From Tenodera sinensis (lineage: Eukaryota; Arthropoda; Insecta; Mantodea; Mantidae): DNA of 64,000 nt. Positions 11,270 through 23,050 of this stretch are shown one piece after another. The translations under genes and the position numbers were made by a program. The DNA lies in the NCBI GenBank assembly GCA_030765045.1, contig CM060964.1, positions 316,702,128 to 316,766,127 of the forward strand, given 5' to 3'. The notes beneath the pieces are model-generated. The model searched no databases, was not told where the DNA came from, and saw nothing but the letters and a program-made list of their open reading frames with translations. Numbering within the stretch: the first letter of the stretch is position 1; every line of letters begins with the position of its first letter.

Positions 11270-13008
11270 ACCCATGGATCTTACTTGAAAGTGTGTTTAT
11301 GTTCACTTTTGGCATCAGGTTGAAGTGCACGATTACATTTTGCATACTCTACAACTTCTTGACAAGTGCAATTAAAATTGACGCTAATTTGTAAACTCAG
11401 CTTTTATTAGATTTACATTACAACGGTTCATATCATCGGACCATTTGTTCTTCATCATCGAAAATACTTGTTCATTATAAGCGTTAGATGCTGATATACT
11501 GAGAACGAAGCTAAGAATTTTATTTAGTCATGAATTTTAATACCTTTGGATTCTGCATCAGTCATCTCAGTTGCCCACTGTCCCACACAACTACCCTCAA
11601 TAGAAATTACTCATATTTTAAAGAACAGAATTCATTATACAGGTTATCCTCATTTATGTCAAGCTCAAAGTGAACAAGAATATTTTGAAAATCTTTAAAA
11701 TTGACATTACCCTTCAAGGTCAATGGCTGCAAGGATTGGATCTTTACGTTGTTAGAAATGTTTGTATGTTTTAACAAATATGAATATAGGGCTTCGTAGA
11801 ATTGAACAAAATTAATTTGAATATGTTTTCTTAATGGCAGGTCCTAACATATTTAAAACTTTCCGTATACTGTCTTCAAAAAGTATCTCATTTTCTCTCC
11901 AATGTCTTTTTCATCAAAGCTTCAATAGCAGTAAATGTTTCCATGACAGTTAAATCTTAAATCTCAAGGCACTTAGAAGTTTCAACAAGAATATTGTCTA
12001 TATAAGAAAAAACATTGTAGATATGCCTCAAGCAGTAACATTTTATCTGGCTCCTCATCACTGAAACATGTTTCAATAGTTTAGGGATTTCGTTTGTCCT
12101 TTGAAAATAACTTGTTAATAGTTCTCAGTTCTTTAACAGCCCGTTAATAGCTGATGTGAGGAACAGCCCTCTAGTTGGCACACGAGTTAAAATTTCACTG
12201 CATTCATTATCTACAAAATCATAGAAAGAATTCAATATCTCCTCCTTTTTTGTTGATGCTGAAAAGTGACTATAAAACTTGATGGCTATCATCTCTAGAT
12301 CTGCAGCTAACACATCAACAGCATGTTTAGTACTATTATAAATAATATGGTTTGAGCAGTTTGCTTTAAATATTGTGTTGTTATCAACATACAAAAACTT
12401 CAGCACTGATCTAATACTACCACAATTTACATCTGTAGTGTCTGCACAATGGGCTGTTATATTATTTATATTTGGAGATTGTGTTTGAAGACTGTTTTTT
12501 ATCAATTTGGAAGTGCCAATATCAATCACGTGAGCATGTTCCACAAAGTTTAATAGTTTGTTTTGTATACCAATAAAATGATCAAAGTACCTGATAACCG
12601 CTGGAAATATTTTTCTGTTTTTGTGATTAGAGGCATATGTAACTACAGAGAAAAGAGTACTGCAGTTTTATAAATAATTTAGTACATCCAAAAAATCACT
12701 CACTCTTCCTGGCGCTAACACATTTCTTGCAATACATTCTGCCTTCGTTCTTCCGCAATGCATTTTTCCCCTGTATCTACATTCGTGCGCTGTTAATATT
12801 AACATAAATCGATGGTACATAAAATAACGGGAAGCAATGTTTTAAAAATGCGCGGTGGGTTTAAGTGTCAGCCTAGTGTCATTTTCTGAAATACGGTAGA
12901 TTCAAGCTCCCGGGCTGTATTAAAATGGGAGGCGGGAGATAGCTTTAAAAATTCACGAAATAAGGGAGTTTTCCGTATAATACGAGAGAGTTGGCAACCC
13001 TAGTACAT
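11270..13008 (-). pseudogene. hAT-family transposase relic
   Basis: On the minus strand the element starts near 13,008 with a hAT-like end TAGGGTTGCCAACTC. It then encodes a cysteine-containing segment ending in KTECIARNVLAP-like sequence (about 12,720). Next is the RNase-H-like hAT core in 12,125-12,600: a segment related to the family's HCADT..NCGS block, then CSNHIIYNSTKHAVD, a YSHFSASTKKEEIL helix and TRGLFL where the family usually has TRWLSL. The hAT dimerisation domain follows at 11,400-11,500, seen as SASNAYNEQVFSMMKNKW. Stops and frameshifts break it throughout, so it cannot make active transposase. The 3' TIR was not found, and a SINE lies next to that end. Confidence 0.85.
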
Positions 13009-13720
13009 CTTAAGGTGGAACCTGGGTTTTCACAAGCAAAATAAACACTATTATGCCTATCTGAGACAATATAGACATAGCTTTTCATTTGTTCACTTTG
13101 AGAATACCTACATTTTTTCTTAATGTCCAATAAAGTATGGAAATGCATTTTGATTTATTAGTGCTTTTTACGGTTTTTTCAAGTATTGTAAAAAGTCATT
13201 GGCTAACCACGAACTGTAAGTTACTTATCACATCTCGAATGCATGGGAAAACTCGACTCTGCGGGCCTCGTATTCCCAAAATGTATTCTCGACCTGATAA
13301 GTATCATAAGCTGTTAGTACGTAATACACTATTGGTGCTTGTAATACACAATACAGGTACAGCAGAAGTAAAATACACTTAAAACACATATTTCCAACAA
13401 AATAACATATGTTATTTCAAATATTGTTGAATGCTAATTAATTATTAGTTAAGGGTGAATAAACATTTCATTCCTTTTATAGGTGTTATTCAGGAATCAA
13501 TAACGCTTACTTAATTTCCTATGCCTCTTCAATATCTACATTTTCATAATCCTCGTCTCCGACATTAAATTCTTCTAGACACACTGAATATCTTATGGTC
13601 CGTATCACTCTTTTCATACAGCGCAATTTGAGTCACGTCAATTATCAATTTACTAAAATGCTTCCTAAATTATAGTACGCCTGACATGATTGTAGGTATT
13701 AATTATAGCCGTTGAATTAG
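13009..13720. other. No recognised feature
   Basis: Ordinary AT-rich sequence. An 81-codon frame at 13,137-13,382 has no recognisable similarity. Confidence 0.45.
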
Positions 13721-14340
13721 CCGCATTGCTGGAAATCCGAGGAGATGATTAGCAAATTCGACCGAAAGGCGATACTTCGTGCCTATGCCCCTGACAGAGC
13801 ACCCCCTCCCAGGAGAACGGATGACGCGAGTGGTTCCATGGAGGGCCGGAACGTTGCCACGAAATAGTAGAGGGCAGGGTCCCAACATTTTCCCAGTTAG
13901 AATCACCCCGGTGGAGGCTGACAGCCCGGTTCCTCGCCCACCCCTCGGATTCGTACTCCCAATGTGGGCGGGACTCTGAAACAGGCTCCCCTCCTCTCTT
14001 CTCCTTGTACCATCCCATGGGGACCCGGAAACCATAGGCTCACCTCCAAACCGGGGACGAGATTTACAGACCGTAGTATCCTTTTGCCCTCCTGTACTGC
14101 TGCCGACGCTTCCAACCCTAAAAGAAACCTAAGGGGATTAAGGGACAGGCAATTCGGAGGATACGGAAATCCTTCCCAACATTCGTCTGGCGACCAGGGC
14201 AAATCTCTGTAAAAACCCATGGATCCGGAAGATCGGTCGCGGTGATCGAACCCACGAGCTCCCAAATGCAGGCACAAGTTGACGCCTGATTCATCCCGCT
14301 CGGTAAGATACCTGAACTTTGTTTCCCCTTCACAAATCGC
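13721..14340 (-). mobile_element. GC-rich SINE-like element with tRNA-like B box (family F)
   Basis: About 600 bp markedly richer in GC than its surroundings. Read on the minus strand it starts near 14,310 with GAGCGGGATGAATCAGGCGT and has a B-box-like GTGGGTTCGATCACC (about 14,246-14,260). It then continues into 450 bp with no open frame that looks like protein. Several overlapping short frames on both strands are shadows. It is longer than a typical SINE, so it may be a composite. No second copy occurs in the window. Confidence 0.45.
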
Positions 14341-15022
14341 CATTCGATTCTATAATAATGCACATTCCACATATGTATTGCAAAATAGTATTATTAAAAA
14401 GCATACCTACAAAACCATACATTAATGTATTTCATAAAGGAAGGATTTCTGATTTTTTAATAATACGACTAGCCTTTTATGTTGTTAATTTGACGATGCC
14501 AGTGGCTTCTGGAGTATAGAAGGAACAGAAAAGACATGCATATTTACGGCGATTTTCTAATCAACATTTATAAATCCGATTAAATAACTGTACTCTGCCG
14601 CTGTCTCTCTCTGTCTGTCTCTCTCGGAAAAATATGACCATGAATCGTGATCTGTGTAAAAACTTGAAACTCGTTTTACACTGGGCGATATGCGTAAGTA
14701 GAGACATCAGAAGAGGCTGTGGTCTTAGAATGGTGTAAATTGTGCTTCTGTTCATAAATTGGGGTATTAATGGCTGCAGAAATTGGAAAATATGTTACAA
14801 GGGAAGTAGGGAGATGAACACACATTTATATTACATATTTTTATTTAATAGTGTAAGATGTTTAGTTTCGGTATTATGGAGGGAGTTTCAAAAGAAAGGG
14901 TGTTTTGTCTTTGCTGCTCCGATAGCTTCTAGTGCCTCAGGCGGACTTATTTGCTGTTAATATCAGAATATCTGTGAACTTTAGGTAAATAAATGTTGCT
15001 AGTTACTCCATAATTGCATATA
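14341..15022. other. No recognised feature
   Basis: AT-rich sequence with one short CTCTCTCTGTCTGTC tract near 14,600. No supported gene. Confidence 0.45.
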
Positions 15023-15720
15023 TACAGGCTGTCCCCAAAAACACCGACAACGCTTAGTTAGGAACGCTAGGGACCCCAGTGCCCAAATGCACGGTTTGAA
15101 CGCTGTAGCGCATCGGTGTGTTAGATGCGTGTACGTTCACATTTCGTCAGTAAACTCTACATCGAGCTGTCTGCATTAGAAACAGGCTTCGAACTGTGTA
15201 CCTCCTACGTCATTGCAGAGCCTATATCGGCGGTGGTGAGCCTCTACACATGACCCAATTCGTGCAGTTGCCTTTGAAGATTTTCAATCGCTCGAACCAT
15301 AAGGTCCAGCACTGACGTTACAGGAGTGCCATATACCATACTCTTCATACTACTCCAAAGAAAATAGTCCAGAGGTGTCAGATGTGGCCATGAAGCTGGT
15401 TAACCTCTAACAATCTAATGTTTTGGATATGTGACGTTGAGGTGATTCCGCACATTTACATCAAAGTGTGCTGGAGCTCATATGAGAAATTTCCGCAACT
15501 GTGTACTGGTATTCGTCGCGCAGCTGTTAAAACGTTCCTGTGCTGGAAGCTACAGAACTAATGCAGTATCACGCGAACCAAGGACTCTTTGGAATAATGT
15601 AGTACATCACAGGAACGTCATTATCCTCAGGAGGTTCATCCCTATACACAGATGGCTAGAGGGTTGCACTCCAGCGTCCAAAACGTACATTTTCGGATGG
15701 GGTTTCCTATTTAAATACCG
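15023..15720 (-). pseudogene. mariner/Tc1-type transposase relic with one TIR
   Basis: The left end (3' end of the minus-strand element) is TATACAGGCTGTCCCCAAAA at 15,019-15,038, a TA-bounded inverted-repeat end of a type common in insect mariner-like elements. On the minus strand, about 15,390 down to 15,331, WPHLTPLDYFLWSSMKSMVY matches the hallmark DLTPLDFFLWG..K..VY region of these DDE transposases. APAHFDVNVRNHL lies about 90 bp upstream where the family has QQDGAPAHF. Several stops are present. The other end was not found. Confidence 0.8.
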
Positions 15721-15779
15721 ATCAATTTGCCATCACGCACAACACACTAAGCATTGTTGCTATTTTTTTTGGAATACCC

Positions 15780-15852
15780 AGAGCGAGAGAGAGAGAGAGA
15801 GAGTGTGTGTGTGTGAGTGTGTGTGTGGGTTTGTGTGTGTATGTGTGTGTAT
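15780..15852. repeat. (GA)n(GT)n microsatellite
   Basis: Short GAGAGA run followed by GTGTGT with single-base interruptions. Confidence 0.95.
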
Positions 15853-15939
15853 TTCCAAGCATAGAATAATTGTTTGCCTTCTGTGGAACACAAACTTTAC
15901 ATTGGCCTACAGCTACATCCAAATAAATGTTATTAATGC

Positions 15940-16555
15940 GACAAAATGACAAAATGAGCCCAGTTACTTTTCTGTCACTTTATTTTTCTTCTAAACGTTT
16001 ACACAGATACACAGTTCTCTTGTACTGAGATTAACACAGTCTACGGTCTTTCGTGATATTACAACTCACAACTGTTTTCTTCTTGTAAGCGTGACTCAGA
16101 ACTTTCTTCACTTTCTCCGTCTCCCATACACCAACTCTGACGATGCAATCACTCAACACTCATTACAACTTCTTTACTTCGACGCGACGTATTTTTCGCG
16201 ACGATAGTACTCAAGACAGCTGTCTCACACTCATTGACACATGATCGAGTCATGTCTGTAACCGTAACTCCTTTAACTCGTTGCCTCTTCTCCTTGTATA
16301 GCTGGGATGACGTCACAGGTCCTTTCCGGAACTTCTACAAACACGGCAGCCGCTGGATCCCTCTCCAAAATTACAGCAATCCTTTGTTAAGCCCACGCTC
16401 ATTGTTGTTAGTCACGTGTATACAAACAGTTGCGCAAGACAGCCTGACCTTGGTCGCCTTTGTTTGCTCGCCGGCCTGGAATGTGCTGTGAAGTAGCCTA
16501 GCTCTAACTGTCCTTTGTTGTGCGCCACGCCCGGCGTCAGATAAATGTTACTTTT
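15940..16555. repeat. Long direct repeat, copy 1 (possible LTR)
   Basis: Begins GACAAAATGACAAAATGAG and ends near CGCCCGGCGTCAG. It matches the segment at 16,950-17,568 along most of its length with many substitutions. Shared landmarks are TTAACACAGTCTAC, GACGATGCAATCACT or a close variant, CTGTAAC.GTAA, and GGATGACGTCACA. Same orientation, similar length and TG/CA-like ends suggest LTRs or two solo LTRs, but no coding region joins them. Confidence 0.65.
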
Positions 16556-16949
16556 AAACAATTCTGCTTAATGTTATATTAGTGTGACTACCCACACATA
16601 CCTTAGCTGACTACTCAAGTGTGATAACATTTCCTAAGTTACATTCTCGCCAGCTAAATGGTACGCATTCGTCGTCGTAGCACCAATCTAAAACACAGAG
16701 TAATGATTTGAACTCAGTCCCTTCAGGTTTTGTTAATTCTAGCTTCTTTGCTATTTCGTGCAGGAGGCTCCCTGCAAATGGCAGAACCTGCCTTGTGGCC
16801 TATTCTGGTTCTTGCTAAACAGTTTTCCTTTCCTAAATGTTCATATTGTTTAGTATTAATTCTGCTTTGGTAATTCTCTTTTGTGTCCGTTACCTTCTCT
16901 CTCTTGACTAAACATTTGTTGTATAACCGTTTATGTTAATTCATTCGTG
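16556..16949. other. Spacer between the two long direct repeats
   Basis: About 390 bp with no recognised coding sequence. If the repeats are LTRs this would be a heavily deleted interior, but no primer site or polypurine tract is evident. Confidence 0.4.
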
Positions 16950-17568
16950 TTGTGACAAAATGACAAAATCAGTCCAATTACTTTTCTATCCCTTTATTGT
17001 CTTCTTAAGTTTTTGTTCTCTACACAGTTTTCTTCTCGTCGTTAACACAGTCTACACTCTTGTGCTATCACGACTCTCAACTTTTACTTCTCGCAACCTT
17101 GCCTCAGTCCTTTCAGTGTATTTCTTTACTTTCTCTGTCTCTCACACACTAACTACGACGACGCAATCACTTGACCCTCGTTAAATCTTATTTACGACGA
17201 TGGACGTGTCTTTCACGACGACACACACGCACGGCTGACACACTGACCGACTCGTGTCTGTAACTGTAATGCACTGTTCTGCTGTTTCCGCGCCTTCTTA
17301 CAGAGAGGGGATGACGTCACACGGATCTTTCTCGACCTCCACAAACGCGCCGCCGATGACGGAGTCAAAACTTTCTCGAAGGCTCCGGAGAAGATCCATT
17401 TTGTGTAGCGGCTTCATTGTTGTTCGTCACATGTTCACTCGTGTGAGTAGTGTTGGGATGCTTGACGTTGCACCTTCGTTTTCTCGCCGTCCTTATATGT
17501 GGTGTGATGTAGGTTAGCCCCGACAGTGCTTTGTTTTGCATCGCGCTCGGCGTCAAAGTATGTTATTC
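16950..17568. repeat. Long direct repeat, copy 2 (possible LTR)
   Basis: Diverged partner of 15,940-16,555, beginning GACAAAATGACAAAATCAG and ending GCTCGGCGTCAAAG. Both copies carry GGGATGACGTCAC, a CRE-like palindrome, at an equivalent internal position. Both are followed by similar ATGTTA-containing sequence. Whether they came from one element or from two insertions is open. Confidence 0.65.
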
Positions 17569-18100
17569 ATACATTTAAATAGTCTTTCTTTTTATTTAAT
17601 TTCTCTTTTCTTACATCTACTTGTTTTATAGATTTTTGATATCTCTTATCAGACGAATGTTTCTACTTCAGATACTATAGGAACATTGCATTATACCGGT
17701 TTTATTCAGGTGTTGGCAGCTATTGTTTGAAACGGTACGCGACTGAGTTTCTGTAAAGCTATTGTTTAGTTTGACGGTATTATGCAGTATAATTACAACG
17801 TGCCTCGCGAAGTCTCATTTGACTCTTAATGACCAAGGATAGGATGCTTAGCTACAACTTTAACGTTAGCATAAAGCCACGTGCTGATTCTAGAGGTTTC
17901 TTGTGTAACGTCGTGAACAAGAAAGTCTCAGTAATTTGCCCAAACTCAACATGAGGATGCAAAGGTCAAGTAACCGCATCATGTCCGCATCGTTTCCTCT
18001 AGTTAGGGCATCAGACTGGAACTAATTTACATATTATGTACCCAGCCTCACCAAACGTACTGCAAAATGAAGTGGACAGAAAAATAAATGCTGACTACAG
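17569..18100. other. No recognised feature
   Basis: AT-rich and mixed sequence with no supported gene or repeat. Confidence 0.45.
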
Positions 18101-18224
18101 TAAGTAGAGGAAGTGTAGTATTCCACCCAAAAATTTCATATCGAGATTTTATTGGAAAAAGGAGTTCCAAGCCCCAGAAATTAAAAAAGGGACCTCCCAG
18201 GTCAAGAAATACGCTCATAAGTGT
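18101..18224 (-). repeat. DR-1 dispersed repeat, 3'-end fragment
   Basis: Reverse-complement copy of the DR-1 terminus. GTATTCCACCCAAAAATTTC and ATCGAGATTTTATTGG match the DR-1 end (GAAATCTCGATATCGAAATT, GGGTGGAATACAATACTTCC). The copy stops where a microsatellite begins, as in other DR-1 copies. Confidence 0.75.
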
Positions 18225-18297
18225 TTTTCCATCCATCCCATCCCATCCATCCATCCGTCCATCCGTCCGTCCCCGTCCGTCCGTCCGTCCGTCCGTC
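18225..18297. repeat. (CATC)n(CCGT)n microsatellite
   Basis: Tetranucleotide array of CATC changing to CCGT. It sits at the place where DR-1 copies carry a simple repeat. Confidence 0.95.
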
Positions 18298-18560
18298 CTA
18301 GCTCTGCAGGTTAGTACCGGAGAACGTTGAAGCGTTTCATAAGCCCACCTTGACAAGTCTCAAGGTCCCATGAGTATCGGGAAACACTGCCCCGCCGAGA
18401 CTAACCCAATCCGAACAACTCCCTTACGGGAGGGGCTCAGATGTCCAGCCCGACGTACTTCTAATAACGTCAGAAGTACCGCGACTGCTAGGGTTACACA
18501 ACGCTCACACTATAGCAGCTGAAGGGGTCGCAACCCCTCCCTTATGAAACCACCTATCTG
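18298..18560. repeat. Dispersed repeat shared with 1,624-1,724
   Basis: The first ~100 bp repeat the insertion in the window's first minisatellite (TAGCTCTGCAGGTTAGTACC onward) with about six mismatches. The remaining 160 bp are unique here. It abuts the CCGT array directly, as the first copy abuts a minisatellite, so both copies border tandem repeats. Confidence 0.7.
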
Positions 18561-19670
18561 ACTGTAACTAAACGGCATAAGTTGAAAACAAAATGTCCAT
18601 GAAAACCAAAATTAATTTAAGTTCTGCGACTTCCAAGGATGCAACACCTCACCCAAATCTAATATCTACATGGAATGTTTATCGCTATTTTCCAGTTTCC
18701 CAAAAATGCCTCTACTAATTTAAATTAAGCATCACATGTTTAAAATATTTGCATCACAAATAATATTTTATTTTGAATTTGCTGGAAATAGCCTGTGAAG
18801 TCCTGTTTATTCAGAATGAATTTTGCATAACTTTGTATAACTGGTAAATTGTAATAGATAGGTACACAACAAATTAATACACAGAAAATTTAGATCTCGT
18901 TAAAACCAGAGGTTTATAACAAAGCGAGCTCAATAGACCGTAACCTCCTCAGTCGGCAGCAATGAAGATCGGTCGGTGGATTTACGAGTGTTCCCGATGT
19001 ATGACGAAGTAAGCAGACAACGAGCGCTAGGCAATTATTTCGAACGCTCTTGCTATATGTGCTATTCGATGATTGTTCTTGTGCTGACTGTGTTTACCTA
19101 AAGTATCTGAAAGAAGCATGATCACCTCAATTAGAAGTACAGACACTGAAGCTGCAGATGTTTAGAGCTTGCAATGCACATTATTAAAATAGGTGCAGAA
19201 TAAAAATTATCGCAGAAAATAAGATTAAAACAATTTATTGCTGTCGACAGCAATAAAGTCGGTTATTGGACCCACCTGGATTAAATTCGAAGAAGGGATA
19301 AGAACGCCCCTTATATTAATTTGTTCAGTGCTTCTCATATAAATCTCCTAAAATTTTAAAAAGGACCTATAGCCGCACAGTTCTTGCTACTCACGACTGC
19401 TCCCAGGTTGGTTCTCGTACCAACGGAAGTAAAGCAGAACTTTTGAGGCGAGTTCTTTGACGTATATTCTGAGAACACTTGACTGCTTACTATTTTAGCA
19501 AGCCATACCTCGCTTCCTTAGTTATTAATATTGGAGCTGAAAATTTCTAGATTTTGATGCAGATAAGCGACCCTAGGTATATTGAGATGCGAGGTACAAT
19601 AGTGTGGGACGAAATAATATCAGAATCAGTAGAATTTCCATAAAAATAATTCGTACCTGCTACTATTGCT
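18561..19670. other. No recognised feature
   Basis: No gene, TIR or tandem repeat recognised. Confidence 0.45.
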
Positions 19671-20565
19671 TTGTGGATAGAAAGTACATACACGATTTTC
19701 AATAACAACCTGGAAACAAACTTAACGACTTCCGCCATAGTTTACGTCCCGCAAAAACTCTCAGTAAAGAAACTCCAGTTGTGTATCAGTGCAATGGTTA
19801 GACTCGTTAATATTGTTGATCTCGCACAATGGTGTTACGATGACGAACAATGCATGCACTTCCTATATGATGAAATTTTATTAAGACCACACATGTACGA
19901 ATCTGCCCTTCACCCCGTTACGAAAGGGGATCTTAGATGTGAGATATTTCCATGTAGGCGAGGGCACGAGCGGTTTTCGGAGTCAGTGGCAAATGATACT
20001 TGGTTCGAAACCTCTAGGTTACCACCTGCCAAAGTAGTCCAAGTTAAAATTACAGTTGATTGGTTCAGCTGTTGTCAGGAGGTGTGTATATCCTCAATGG
20101 ACAACAAATACATAGAGGGGCAAAGCAGACGGTGCTTTCTACGTCGTTGAATGCACAAATGCAAAATTGGAAGGAGTGAAATATCATCGTGGTCGCATTG
20201 TGGATGATTGACGTGGTTACAATGAAGTACGGATGACAGTAGGGCCCAATAGTCACAGAGATGGCGCTACTCTATTTGTTAATTGAGCAGAATATGGAGT
20301 TCACCAGCACAACCCACAGAAATTGCTGGAATGAATACAATGGCTCGGCATTTTGCTGCCCACTTAACTGTAAACCACAGCCTGCATTTCGTGGAACCAA
20401 TAACAAATGTCGACACAAATAACAGCCGATCGCTCTGGCACCACCTATCAAGGGGCAGCATCACACAGGTTGAAATGGAAGTACATTTGGCGTCAAGATT
20501 GCAAGAGTAGAAATGTCTATCCATTTCGAGAGCTGATCGAGGATTCCCGGAAGAGTTAACCTGTG
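19671..20565 (+). pseudogene. Merlin (ISXO2/IS1595-like) transposase relic
   Basis: Fragments of an IS1595-type DDE transposase in the expected order. A leading segment LVNIVDLAQWCYDDEQCMHFL corresponds to the N-terminal region. NDTWFETSRLPPAKVVQ (about 20,000) matches the family's SWF..S.LPL block. VDWFSCCQEVC (about 20,055-20,090) matches the DW..(Y/F)CREVC block. A frame at 20,143-20,208 reads VVECTNAKLEGVKYHRGR, the usual VEIDE.KF..RKYHRG region. LTVNHSLHFVEPITNVDTN (about 20,365) and SLWHHL match the C-terminal VNHS..FVDP..G.HTN.IE..W block. In the VEIDE motif the acidic catalytic residue is replaced (CTN in place of IDE), and there are stops and an apparent internal deletion, so it is inactive. 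Confidence 0.88.
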
Positions 20566-21177
20566 GTTTAATAAGATAGCCTAGATGTGTAAATAAAACG
20601 TTAGTTTAGATAATAGTGTACTTATACTTTAGATTAGTGAAAACGTTCGCCAGTTGATTTGACTATAGTATATTGAATTTTTTAACCTTCGCAAAAAAGT
20701 AAGACTCAGGTGATTGTGAGAGCACAGCGCCACCAATTCGGCGCATGCGCAGTAAGTGCACGTGCATTTATTTATTTCCGACTGTTTAGAGCGTATTTTA
20801 AGTTGCCCCTGACATCCTATAGAATGTAATATAACAAGTGATATCAGATGTTAGATTTAGTGGGCAGTCTCGTTGCTAGAAACATGAATGCAAATTTTAA
20901 TCACGCGGACTAATTCAGAGTTAACGCTGCGTTTTCGAAAATACTGGCTTTTCTTCATGTGTGAGCAATTTTGTAAGGACAAAAGGCTTGAAAATGTGTA
21001 ACCACGCACTATGATGGCGCGGATGTTTGCTCAAAGGAAGGAGTACTCCCCGTGGACAGTAGAGGGCTGCTTGGTCGACGGGCCGTTCATCGTCCTCACT
21101 AGGCAGCTCCAGTACTGGAGCGGATCCTAGAGCCTAGAACTGTTAGAGACTTCCTAATATGTTATACCTAACATTCA
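20566..21177. other. No recognised feature
   Basis: Sequence downstream of the Merlin relic. It may include that element's 3' end, but I could not identify an inverted repeat. Confidence 0.4.
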
Positions 21178-21179
21178 TA

Positions 21180-21868
21180 CAGGATGGAAGGGAAGTCATT
21201 ACATTAATTTAAGCCAGTGGTAGATCTCGGTATTTGGAACACATTTTGTATCTTACGTTTTTGTCTCTGACCATTTCCTATAGAGATATCTTACTTTTGT
21301 CGAAAACAACCTGGCAACACTGCAGATTGTGTGGGTGTCACTTTCCCTATCTCAGTACACGCTTCATTACTGCTACCACGTGTCTCGTGTACGTAAATAA
21401 ATAACATGCCGTCTCCTTCCATGTTTAGTGTATGAGTGTAGGCCAATCAGAATCATTAGCCTCCAAAACACTACTCCATCCTGCAAGCGACTAACGTGTT
21501 TATGTCCAGAAACCGGTTCAATTCCCTGACCAACCTCAACGCAACGTTGTCGAGTTACTTCACATCTCAAAAAGCTGCTCGGAGTATTCCTTCACGTCTT
21601 TTAAGTGGTTAATTATTTCGAAACCCTGTGTCATGTACCATAATTACTACCGAAGCTTTGTCGGAAATAAGTTACTCTACGCATCTTACAAGTAACAAAC
21701 TATTATCTTCGTACATTCTTGTGGAATTGCGTATCAAATTTGAAACAAAAGCAATTTATTTTTTTCGAAATCGGCTGTTCAAAGAAAAAATAGCATAAGG
21801 ATTTTTTGTTTGCAATGTTTCTATGAAGCACATATTGGAAGGAATGGAATAAGTTCCCTTCCACCCTG
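21180..21868. mobile_element. Non-autonomous TIR element (MITE-like) with TA target sites
   Basis: Starts CAGGATGGAAGGGAAGT and ends with its near-exact inverse ACTTATTCC...TTCCCTTCCACCCTG, giving inverted ends CAGG(A/G)TGGAAGGGAA. Each end is flanked by TA (21,178-21,179 and 21,869-21,870), the target typical of Tc1/mariner-type elements. No transposase is encoded in the ~690 bp, so it would depend on another element for movement. Confidence 0.8.
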
Positions 21869-21870
21869 TA

Positions 21871-22394
21871 TACCTAATCGCGTAGCGCACGCAGGTGAAC
21901 TTATCTACATTATTATATATGGGAATATCACATGTGAATATTATATTAGGTTATATTTACCGTGTTAATTTTATTAGCGATCATGTCTGTCAAATTTATT
22001 ACTAATGAATCCCACTGCTAAAAATGTGCTATGAGCAATATGTCCTGTATACGAAACGAACCAGAAAAAATAACAGTAATAATACTAAATAATAATAGTT
22101 ACAGAAATAAAAATCGAGGAGTGAATTCATACAAAAATGATACAGAACACCTGACTGGTGACTGGGAAAATTGAGGCCATACTTGTACCATATAATGTTC
22201 ATATATGGACATGATGGATATTAGCAATTGATAATGCCCAGCCTTGGAACTCACATCGCTATTAAAACCCTCTCTGAATCATTTGCATTAATAATGTTTG
22301 TATTGGGCCATCAACCTTCTCCAGTTTCTCTCACGTATGTTTTCAAACTGATGGAATTAATTTTTTTTGAACAACACCTTTATAGAGAACTAAG
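21871..22394. other. No recognised feature
   Basis: AT-rich sequence without supported features up to the next DR-1 copy. Confidence 0.4.
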
Positions 22395-22874
22395 TTTGTG
22401 CATAACAACCTTCCATTTGAGAAAAGTTTAAGTATCGCAAAATCCACAAAAATATCTCCGAAATGACTCACTCCACAAAAAATGCATTTGGACATAACTT
22501 GTGTTTGAACGAGATTTACATTTTTGTATAACAAGATTTGGTCTACGATCTTCCGTTCTTACGGTTTACCAGTTCATCAAAAGTAAACAGGACTACATGG
22601 GCTACAGCCAGAAAATAAAAAATGTACGTTTAATTTGCCATAAACATAACTTAAAGATATGGAATTTTAATCAAAATTGTGAGTTTCATTTTTGAAAAAA
22701 CCAGAATTTTCGAATAATTTTCCATGTAAAGGCTAGTTTAGGGTGGAGTATTTTTTCTTTCAAAATCTTCCTGTCGCACCCTTGAAATATATTGTACTTA
22801 CATACCAACTTTGGTTTTTAATCTACTTTTCGTTTTTGAGTTATGCCGTTCACAGACACACAGAAACACGCGCG

Positions 22875-22922
<48 letters not shown>

Positions 22923-23050
22923 CGGATCTTTAAAAAAACACCTTTTTTATTCAGGGAGTCTCAAAACATATTTCCGGTGAAATCTTGACATCGAAATTTT
23001 GGGTGGTATACAATGCTTCCCCTACCTACTATACCTAGTAGAGAAAGTAA
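22395..23050 (+). repeat. DR-1 dispersed repeat copy
   Basis: Contains the DR-1 landmarks in order: CCTTCCATTTGAGAAAA; GCATTTGGACATAACTTGTG; ACGGTTTACCAGTT; CATGGGCTACAGCCAGAAAA; AATTTTCCATGTAAAGG; CCAACTTTGGTTTTTAATC; a (CG)n(CA)n tract; and the end TTTCCGGTGAAATCTTGACA with GTAGAGAAAGT. No protein is evident. The 5' ~150 bp are missing relative to the fullest copies. Confidence 0.85.
22862..22921. repeat. (CG)n(CA)n microsatellite inside DR-1
   Basis: Roughly eight CG units followed by about 20 CA units, located between GTTCACAGACACACAG and CGGATCTTTAAAAAA of DR-1. Confidence 0.95.
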
